A stretch of 19,580 nucleotides of DNA. Source: JALYGK01 sp036259835 (GTDB lineage Bacteria > Actinomycetota > UBA4738). A program made the position numbers and the translations under genes. The notes beneath the pieces were generated by a model. It was not told where the DNA came from, did no database searches, and saw nothing but the letters and a program-made list of their open reading frames with translations. The DNA lies in NCBI GenBank assembly GCA_036259835.1, contig DATABA010000113.1:1-19580 (forward strand). The letters are read 5' to 3'. Numbering within the stretch: position 1 is the first letter of the stretch; each line of letters starts with the position of its first letter. Below are positions 13,446-19,580 of this stretch, piece after piece.

Positions 13446-14576
13446 CGTCTCCGGTTGGAGGTCGAGGATCTCCCATGCCTCCACCGGCCGGGCGGAGCCC
13501 TTTAGCTTCAGCGGTTCTCGCTCGACGGCCCGCACGCGATCGCGGACCAGCGCGTACGTCCGGTACCCGCACAGGATGCTTCCCGGTGTGGCCTCGGTCT
13601 GGAGACGGGCGGCCATGTTCACCGCGAACCCGACCACCTTGTAGGCGCGAAGGAAGTCGCTGCCGAAGACGCCAACGGTGCAGTAGCCGGCGTTGATTCC
13701 GACCCGGATCTGGAGGTCGGCGGGTACTCCCCGCGCTCGAATGCGAGCCGCCATATCGCGCGCCTGGTCGCGCATTGCAATCGCCGCCTGCACGGCGGAC
13801 CAGGCCTGGTCCTGCTCGTCCACCCGTTCCGGCGCCCCGAAGATGGCCATTATTCCGTCGCCGATGTAGTTGTCCAGCGTCCCGCCGTGCTTGACCAAAA
13901 CGGAGCTCATTTCGCGCAGGTACTCGTCCAGGACTTCAGACAGCTCCTCGGGCTCGAGACTGTCCGACAGATCGGTGAACCCGACCATGTCCGAGAAAAG
14001 GACGGTGACCTTCCGGCGCTCAAAACCGTTGGTTTGGAGTTGGCCCGCGACCAACCCTTCCGCTACCTGCCGAGGCAGGAAGCGCTTCAGCTCGCCGGTT
14101 CGAACGAGCTCGGCCATCTGTTCTTCGACCCTCGCCTCCAGTCGCTTGTTGAGGTGGGCCATTTCCTCGACGTGGCGCTGTTGCAGGTCGTGCAGACGCT
14201 TCTTCGTCAGGCCCGCGGCGATCCGAGCGCGCAGCACCGTGAGGTCGAAGGGCTTGGTCATGAAATCCTCGGCTCCCATCTCGATGCACCGGACCGCGCT
14301 CGCGATGTCGTCGACCGCGGTCGTCATGATCACCGGGAGATGCCGCAGGTTCGGGTCGGCCTTGAGCTGTTCCAGCACTTGATAGCCGTCCAACTCCGGC
14401 ATGAGGATGTCCAGAAGGACCACGTCGAACGGCTCGGATCCGATCAGGTCGAGCGCCCGGCGGCCGTTCTCGGCCGTGGTGACGGTGTGACCCTCGCGGG
14501 TCAGCATCTGCACCAGCGTCTGCTGGTGCACCTTGTTGTCCTCGACGACGAGGATCGAAGCAGATCGATCGCTCAC
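13431..14576 (-). CDS. Receiver-linked class III nucleotidyl cyclase (response regulator)
   Basis: From GTG 14576, which overlaps the kinase stop codon by four bases, the product has 381 residues. The receiver domain (about 6-122) has acidic residues ED (12-13), phosphoacceptor D56 (LLDILMPELDG), T85/T86 and K108 (MTKPF). A coiled coil (about 125-160) links it to a class III cyclase domain (about 186-345). Metal-binding D196 (FSDMVGF) and D240 (GDGIMAIFG) are present, as are transition-state N320 and R324 (VNMAARL). The two positions that choose adenine, usually Lys and Asp, are N236 (DNYIGDG) and F317 (VVGFAVN). Substrate (ATP or GTP) is therefore uncertain. It probably receives phosphate through the kinase HPt domain. 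No membrane segment is present. Confidence 0.94.
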   Translation of the reverse strand: MSDRSASILVVEDNKVHQQTLVQMLTREGHTVTTAENGRRALDLIGSEPFDVVLLDILMPELDGYQVLEQLKADPNLRHLPVIMTTAVDDIASAVRCIEMGAEDFMTKPFDLTVLRARIAAGLTKKRLHDLQQRHVEEMAHLNKRLEARVEEQMAELVRTGELKRFLPRQVAEGLVAGQLQTNGFERRKVTVLFSDMVGFTDLSDSLEPEELSEVLDEYLREMSSVLVKHGGTLDNYIGDGIMAIFGAPERVDEQDQAWSAVQAAIAMRDQARDMAARIRARGVPADLQIRVGINAGYCTVGVFGSDFLRAYKVVGFAVNMAARLQTEATPGSILCGYRTYALVRDRVRAVEREPLKLKGSARPVEAWEILDLQPETSDSR

Positions 14577-17500
14577 GTCAGCATTTCGGCGATGGCGGCA
14601 CGAACACGAGTGAACTCGTCCTGGATGCGTGCCAGGACGTCTTTGGCGCCATCGAGTGTCCCTGTCTGGGCGACCGATTCGAGCTCCCGGCACAGGGTCG
14701 AGAGATCCATGGCGCCGAAGGTCGCCGCGGTCGACTTGAGGGAGTGCGCTTGGCGGCGCGTCTCCTCAGCGCGTCCGGATGTGATGTCGACCCGCAACTC
14801 GCCCAGGATCCGCTCACTGTCTTCGAGGAACGTTCTGGCGAGCTGGCCGACGACCTCATCGTTTCCGACCGCCTGGCGGAGCCGTTCGAGCGCCTCGGGA
14901 TCGAGCACGGGCTTCGAGTATTTTTGAGGGGAGCGCGTCAGTGCCGCTGATAGCTCCTCCTCCCGAATTGGCTTGCTGAGGTAGTCGTCCATTCCGGCTG
15001 CCAGGCATGCTTCGCGATCACCCTCCATGGCGTTCGCCGTGACGGCAATGATGTATGGGCGCCTTTCCGCAGGCCACCGTTGGTGGATTCGGCGGGTCGC
15101 CTCCATGCCGTCCATCTCGGGCATCTGGACGTCCATCAACACCACGTCGTACGGCTGTCGTTCCAGGGCCTCGAGCACCTCGGTTCCGTCACCAGCCAGG
15201 TCGGCTCGATACCCAAGCTTTTGGAGGAGGAGCACCGCCAGCTGCTGGTTTACCGCGTTGTCCTCCGCCACCAGGACGCGAAGCCCCCCCGGCGCGGGTC
15301 GCTCGACCTGAGCGGCGGGGGCAGCTCTCGCCTCAGCGGCGGGGTGCTGACCGAACACGTCCATCAGCGCGTCGAAAAGCTGGGATGGCTTGATCGGTTT
15401 GGTGAGATTGACGGCGAATTCCTCCATCCCGGGCTCGGCGTGCCGGCCAATCGATGTAAGCATCACCAGCGGCAAGGCGTTCGCGTCCCGGTGGTTCCGA
15501 ATCTCACCGGCAAGCGTCAACCCGTCCATATCCGGCATCTGCATGTCCAGGATCCCGATGTCGAACGGATCGCCTCGCCGAATCCACTCCAGGGCTTCGC
15601 GCGGTGATTCCGTCTCCCGGGCCAGCATTCCCCAGGACTCGGTCTGTCGCCGAAGGATCTGGCGATTCGTGGCGTTGTCGTCGACGATCAGCACGCGTTT
15701 GCCCTGAAGCTCCGGACTTCGTCTGCGATATGCGGGCGGCACAGCCGGCGCTGACTCTGCGTTGATCGTGAAGTGGAACGTCGAACCCTCCCCGACCCGG
15801 CTCTCGACCCACATCCTTCCGTTCATCAGCTCGACCAGGCGCTTGCTGATGGCGAGCCCCAGGCCCGTGCCGCCGTATCTTCGCGTCGTCGAGGCGTCCA
15901 CCTGGCTGAACGACTCGAACAAGCGGTCCATCCGGTCCTCGGGAATACCGATTCCGGTGTCGCGGACTGCGAAGTGGAGTTCGTACGCCCCTTCGGATCC
16001 ATTGCCGCCGCGCCGCTGTGTGGCCCCGAGCGTCAGGACGACCTCTCCCCGCTCTGTGAACTTGACGGCGTTGTTCACCAGGTTGAGAAGGATCTGCCGC
16101 AGTCGCGTCTCATCGCCGCGGATCGTCTGCGGCACCTCAGGATCGAGCGAATACGCCAGGTCGAGTCCCTTCTCTGCCGCAGTCGTTGCGACGAGCTCGA
16201 GGACCGACTCGATGCAGTTGCTGAGGTCGAACGGCTGATCTTCCAGGTCCAGCCGGCCGGCCTCGATCTTGGAGAAGTCGAGGATCTCGTTGATGACCGA
16301 GAGAAGGGTGTCGCCGCTGTTCCGGATGACTTCGGCGAACCGCTGCTGTTCCGGCGCGAGATTCGTGTCGAGCAGGAGTCCGGTCATACCAATGACGGCG
16401 TTGAGCGGCGTTCGAATCTCGTGGCTCATCGTGGCGAGGAATGCGCTCTTTGCGCGGGCCGCGGCCTCGGCATCACGCCGCGCTTGCTGAAGCTCACTGA
16501 TGTCGTGATAGAGCGTGTAGAACCCGACCCGCTCGCCACCAATGAACACGGGTGACGCCAGCAGCTCGACGTCGACGAGCGTGCCGTCCTTGCGAGTCCG
16601 TCTGGTAACGGCGTGGAGCTCGGCTCCCGCTAGCGCCTGGGCCAAAAGCGCTCTGCCCTCCTCCCGGATTTCCGGATCGTTCGCCACTACATCGTCGATG
16701 TCCTTGCCGATGGCCTCCTCAGCGGTATAGCCGAATAGCCGTTCAGCCGCCGGGCTCCAAGACGTAATTGTTCCTTCGTTCGAAATGAGGACGACGGCTA
16801 TTGGACTGACTTCGATCAGCGTCTCGTAATACCGCTTCTGTCGCTGGATCTCGCTGATGTCGTGGTAGATGACGACGTTTCCAACGCGCTCCCCAGCAAC
16901 GTAGACGGGTGCAGCGACCATCTCCACGTCGAGGAACGACCCATCCTTCCGCGTCCGGCGCGTGAGCAAGCGAGCGCCCTCGCCACGGGCCCCACGCTCG
17001 TTCACGCTGGCGGCCTCGTCCCGAATTTCGGGAGAGTTCGCCACCAGGTCATCGACGTGCCGCCCGATGGCCTCTTCGGCCGTGTATCCGAAGAGCTGCT
17101 CGGCGGCGGGATTCCACGACGTGACGTGGAATTGCTCGTCCACGGTGACGATCGCCGTCGGGCTCAACTGCAGGACGGCCTCGCTGTACCGCCTCTGGCG
17201 CTGAATCTCGCCGACGTCGTGGTACGCGGCCACGAACCCGAGGACGCGATCCTCGACAACGACGGGCGCCGAGTAAAGCTGAACGTCGACCAGCGAGCCG
17301 TCTTTTCGTGTCCGACGGGCGACGACCTGGAGCCGCTCGCCTTTGGTAGCCGCCTCGCTGTACGACAGCGCCTCCGCTCGAACGTCCTCCCGGGTCGCCA
17401 CCAGATCATCGATGTGCCGGCCAATGGCCTCTTCAGCGGTGTATCCGAAGAGCTGTTCTGCGGCGGGATTCCATGACGTGACGTTTGTCTGGAGGTCCGT

Positions 17501-19375
17501 TACGACCATGGCCGTGGGGCTTACTTCGAGCAGCGATTGGAAATACCGCCTCTGTTCCTGAAGCTCGCTGATATCGCTGTACATCGCGTAGAACCCGACC
17601 GTTTCTCCCCCCACGTAGATGGGTGCCGCAACGGCATCGACGTCCACGAGCGAACCATCCTTCCTGGTTCGTCGGGTGATGTAGTGGAGTTGCTCTCCGG
17701 ATTGCGCCTCCCGAGTGATCCGGTCGGCTTCCTCGCGGATCTCCGGGTGGCTTGCAACGAGGTCATCGATGTTTCGGCCGATCGTTTCCTCGCGTGAATA
17801 ACCGAGTAGCCGCTCAGCCGCCGGGTTCCACGACGTCACGGTCCCGGTCATGTCGACCGTCACGATCGCGGTCGGGCTCGTCTCGAGCAGCGATTCGTAA
17901 TAGCGCTTCTGGGATTGGAGCTCGCCGATATCCAGGTAGATCGCATACCGACCAGCGAGTTTCCCGGCGATGGTGACCGGGGCGCCGAGGAGTTCCACCT
18001 CGACCAGCGAGCCATCCTTACGAGTACGTCGCGTGACCTTGCGGATCTGGTCGCCCTCGACTGTTCGAGACAGAGCCACCGCCTCATCTCTTATGTCTGG
18101 GTTGTTGGCGACCAGCTCGTCGACGTTGCGTCCCATCGCTTCCGCGGCCGAATACCCGAACAGCCGCTCGGCGGCCGGGTTCCAGAGCGTCACGTTGTCC
18201 CTGGGATCGATGGCGACGATCGCGGCAGGGCTGATGTCGACGAGTGCCTCGTAATAGCGCTTTTGTGATTGAAGCTCACTGACGTCGTGGTACAGCGAGT
18301 ACTTCCCGAGGACTTCGTCGCCGATGCGAATGGGCGCGCCAGTCACGCTCACGTCGACCAGCGATCCATCCTTGCGGTTTCGCCTGGTGACGAGGCGGAT
18401 TTCCCGTTGCGAGATTTCGCGGCTACAGGCGATCGCTTCTTCGCGGACTTCGTCTCGGTTTGCCACCAAGTCGTCGATGTCGTGACCGACGGCCTCTTCA
18501 GAGGTGTATCCGAACAGCTTTTCGGCGGCCGGGTTCCAGGACGTGACCTTGTTTTCACGGTCCACGGTGACGATGGCGGTAGGGCTGAGTTCCAGCAGCG
18601 CCTCGTAATAGCGCTTCTGACGCTGAATCTCGCTCACGTCGTGGTAGATCACGTGGTGAGCGACGACCTCTCCTCCGACCACGACCGGTGCTCCGACCAC
18701 GTCCACGTCGACGATCGAACCGTCTTTCCTCGTGCGTTGCGTCAGTGTGGTCCCGACAGGCGTCTGTGTACTCAGTCGGTCCGCTTCCGCTCGGAGATCG
18801 GCTCGCTTGGCGATCAACTCGTCGAGGTTTTGGCCGATTGCCTCTTCGGCGCCGTATCCGAATAACCGCTCGGCGCCTGGATTCCACGACGTGACGTTGC
18901 TTTCCTTGTCGGCCGTAACGATTGCCTCGGGGCTGACTTCCACGAGCGCTTCGTAATACCGCTTCTGGTATTGAAGCTCGGTGATGTCGTGGTAGATGCC
19001 GAAGGTGCCAACAGCCTCTCCGTTCGCCATGAGAGGCGCCGCGACCAGCTGGACATCGACAAGCGTCCCGTCCTTGCGCGTGCGTCGGGTAATTGTCTGG
19101 ACCCTGTCCTGGTGGACGGTTCGTTCGCTGAAGGCCACGGCGGCTTCGTGGAGGTCCTCCGTCTTGGCGACCAGGTCGTCCAGGTTGCGGCCGACAGCTT
19201 CCGCAGCGGTGTAGCCGAACAGCGCTTCAGCGGCCGGGTTCCACGCGACCACGTTCGACTCGAGATCGGTGATCACGGTCGCGCTTGGGCTGATCTGCAT
19301 GAGCGGTTCCAGATGCTGCTTCTCTCGGAGAAGCAGTTCGTTCCGCGTGTCACGCGCTAAGTCACGAGCCGTCAT
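14573..19375 (-). CDS. Soluble hybrid histidine kinase: 8 PAS, HisKA, HATPase, 2 receivers, HPt
   Basis: A 1600-residue sensor kinase with no signal peptide or membrane helix, so probably cytosolic. Eight PAS units start near residues 28, 147, 263, 381, 499, 618, 737 and 856, each with a form of SPxAIVTxD, SWNPAAExLFGY and RTRKDGSLVDV, joined by LQxQKRYYEALLE helices. HisKA follows with H985 (MSHEIRTPLNAVIG). The ATPase has an N-box (LLNLVNNAVKF, about 1096-1106), G1 DTGIGIP (1139-1145) and GGTGLGLA (1168-1175). Receiver 1 has D1277 (LDMQMPDMDG), receiver 2 has D1415 (MDVQMPEMDG). The HPt domain ends the protein with H1544 (AHSLKST). This permits a full internal His-Asp-His relay to the cyclase receiver encoded next. 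No LOV cysteine motif or clear heme motif was seen, so the ligand is unknown. ATG 19375 lacks a strong ribosome binding site. Confidence 0.96.
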   Translation of the reverse strand: MTARDLARDTRNELLLREKQHLEPLMQISPSATVITDLESNVVAWNPAAEALFGYTAAEAVGRNLDDLVAKTEDLHEAAVAFSERTVHQDRVQTITRRTRKDGTLVDVQLVAAPLMANGEAVGTFGIYHDITELQYQKRYYEALVEVSPEAIVTADKESNVTSWNPGAERLFGYGAEEAIGQNLDELIAKRADLRAEADRLSTQTPVGTTLTQRTRKDGSIVDVDVVGAPVVVGGEVVAHHVIYHDVSEIQRQKRYYEALLELSPTAIVTVDRENKVTSWNPAAEKLFGYTSEEAVGHDIDDLVANRDEVREEAIACSREISQREIRLVTRRNRKDGSLVDVSVTGAPIRIGDEVLGKYSLYHDVSELQSQKRYYEALVDISPAAIVAIDPRDNVTLWNPAAERLFGYSAAEAMGRNVDELVANNPDIRDEAVALSRTVEGDQIRKVTRRTRKDGSLVEVELLGAPVTIAGKLAGRYAIYLDIGELQSQKRYYESLLETSPTAIVTVDMTGTVTSWNPAAERLLGYSREETIGRNIDDLVASHPEIREEADRITREAQSGEQLHYITRRTRKDGSLVDVDAVAAPIYVGGETVGFYAMYSDISELQEQRRYFQSLLEVSPTAMVVTDLQTNVTSWNPAAEQLFGYTAEEAIGRHIDDLVATREDVRAEALSYSEAATKGERLQVVARRTRKDGSLVDVQLYSAPVVVEDRVLGFVAAYHDVGEIQRQRRYSEAVLQLSPTAIVTVDEQFHVTSWNPAAEQLFGYTAEEAIGRHVDDLVANSPEIRDEAASVNERGARGEGARLLTRRTRKDGSFLDVEMVAAPVYVAGERVGNVVIYHDISEIQRQKRYYETLIEVSPIAVVLISNEGTITSWSPAAERLFGYTAEEAIGKDIDDVVANDPEIREEGRALLAQALAGAELHAVTRRTRKDGTLVDVELLASPVFIGGERVGFYTLYHDISELQQARRDAEAAARAKSAFLATMSHEIRTPLNAVIGMTGLLLDTNLAPEQQRFAEVIRNSGDTLLSVINEILDFSKIEAGRLDLEDQPFDLSNCIESVLELVATTAAEKGLDLAYSLDPEVPQTIRGDETRLRQILLNLVNNAVKFTERGEVVLTLGATQRRGGNGSEGAYELHFAVRDTGIGIPEDRMDRLFESFSQVDASTTRRYGGTGLGLAISKRLVELMNGRMWVESRVGEGSTFHFTINAESAPAVPPAYRRRSPELQGKRVLIVDDNATNRQILRRQTESWGMLARETESPREALEWIRRGDPFDIGILDMQMPDMDGLTLAGEIRNHRDANALPLVMLTSIGRHAEPGMEEFAVNLTKPIKPSQLFDALMDVFGQHPAAEARAAPAAQVERPAPGGLRVLVAEDNAVNQQLAVLLLQKLGYRADLAGDGTEVLEALERQPYDVVLMDVQMPEMDGMEATRRIHQRWPAERRPYIIAVTANAMEGDREACLAAGMDDYLSKPIREEELSAALTRSPQKYSKPVLDPEALERLRQAVGNDEVVGQLARTFLEDSERILGELRVDITSGRAEETRRQAHSLKSTAATFGAMDLSTLCRELESVAQTGTLDGAKDVLARIQDEFTRVRAAIAEMLT
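16454..19294 (-). repeat. Eight tandem PAS-coding units, about 357 bp each
   Basis: Units in reading order: 19294-18938, 18937-18590, 18589-18236, 18235-17882, 17881-17525, 17524-17168, 17167-16811 and 16810-16454. Lengths are 119, 116, 118, 118, 119, 119, 119 and about 119 codons. All lie inside the hybrid kinase gene. The segment coding for SWNPAAExLFGY is the most conserved in DNA, for example GCGGCGGGATTCCA-GACGTGAC (plus strand) recurring 357 bases apart in units 6 and 7. Most others have diverged at synonymous positions, so the array is mostly old, with 6 and 7 possibly the youngest pair. Confidence 0.95.
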
Positions 19376-19417
19376 GTCGAGTCGATGGTCTCACGACCGA
19401 GCAGTGCTCCGAAAGAG

Positions 19418-19580
19418 CTATTTGGGGGTAGAACCAGTACCGCTTGACCCGCAGGGAATCGTCCAGCCGGGGCAGACGGCGGGGTTCGCCGGGCCCGGGA
19501 GCTCGGCAACGGACTCCAGCCCCGCCCTCACGTCGTCGAAGGTCCGCCACTCGACAAAGGGGACGCCTACCTGCCGGCAG
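19418..19580 (-). CDS. C-terminal end of an unidentified protein, cut by the window edge
   Basis: On the minus strand a frame open from the right edge runs 53 codons to TAG at 19420-19418. It begins CRQVGVPFVEWRTFDDVRAG, continues LESVAELPGPANPAVCPGW and ends in a Ser/Gly/Thr-rich tail. Most third codon positions in the first 40 codons are G or C, as in the real genes here, which is why I prefer this frame to the overlapping one that starts ATG-less and reads Arg-rich. I do not recognise the family. It precedes the hybrid kinase gene by 42 bases on the same strand and could be in the same operon, in which case it may supply or modify the signal; this is inference. Confidence 0.5.
   Translation of the reverse strand, partial: CRQVGVPFVEWRTFDDVRAGLESVAELPGPANPAVCPGWTIPCGSSGTGSTPK

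Noticed and set aside
15773..16555. Long plus-strand open frame opposite the kinase ATPase region
   Set aside because: It is antisense to HisKA/HATPase coding sequence, its translation shows no domain, and such shadows are common in GC-rich genes.
16454..19294. Regular repeats considered as CRISPR or satellite DNA
   Set aside because: The period is about 357 bases, in frame, and every unit encodes a PAS domain.
16454..19294. PAS units as LOV photoreceptors or heme PAS
   Set aside because: No unit has the LOV cysteine motif (GxNCRFLQ) and no consistent heme-binding His was seen.
19362..19550. 62-codon minus-strand frame upstream of the kinase
   Set aside because: It is Arg/Pro-rich, overlaps the kinase start, and the other frame (19418-19580) has better codon structure.

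Overview
The window is a dense, GC-rich bacterial chromosome segment. Its gene families suggest an actinomycetote, probably an uncultured or soil lineage: an F420-dependent FGD-like LLM oxidoreductase, an LmeA/DUF2993 lipid-binding protein, a UdgX-type uracil-DNA glycosylase, a bacterial topoisomerase IB, GTG starts and several genes without a clear Shine-Dalgarno site. This placement is inferred from families and not from a phylogenetic marker. I see no insertion sequence, phage gene, integrase or CRISPR array. No gene-free stretch exceeds 300 bases. The longest gaps are 2122-2306, 3959-4134 and 9605-9721.

Left part (1-5004). A decayed C-terminus of a PLP-dependent (DAP/ornithine-type) decarboxylase is followed by topoisomerase IB, which converges on a udgX gene. 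A small two-helix membrane protein, tadA and a tRNA-Ser(CGA) follow. Then comes a divergent pair: a secreted Pro/Gly-rich protein (minus) and a lipoprotein with two cupredoxin domains, each carrying a complete His-Cys-His-Met ligand set (plus).

Middle (4991-9604). Two unrelated-looking PAPS-dependent sulfotransferases diverge from a 22-bp gap. A minus-strand run then reads, in transcription order, FGD-like LLM oxidoreductase, BON-domain protein, LmeA-like protein and SnoaL-like protein.

Right part (9722-19580). A tRNA-Ser(GGA) precedes a two-gene ABC exporter joined by a 4-bp overlap. Its nucleotide-binding domains are asymmetric: the first has Glu-to-Asp and His-to-Tyr changes, the second has a degenerate signature, so one ATP site should be degenerate. 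Converging on it is a two-gene signalling operon, also joined by a 4-bp overlap. It encodes a 1600-residue soluble hybrid histidine kinase (eight tandem PAS domains, HisKA, HATPase, two receivers, HPt) and a receiver-linked class III nucleotidyl cyclase. The layout suggests a phosphorelay from a PAS sensor array to second-messenger synthesis. The cyclase keeps its metal and transition-state residues but lacks both canonical adenine-selecting residues. The end of one more minus-strand gene enters from the right edge.

The most notable elements are the eight-PAS kinase with its cyclase, the asymmetric ABC pair, the UdgX homologue, the tandem cupredoxin lipoprotein and the minimal-gap divergent sulfotransferases.
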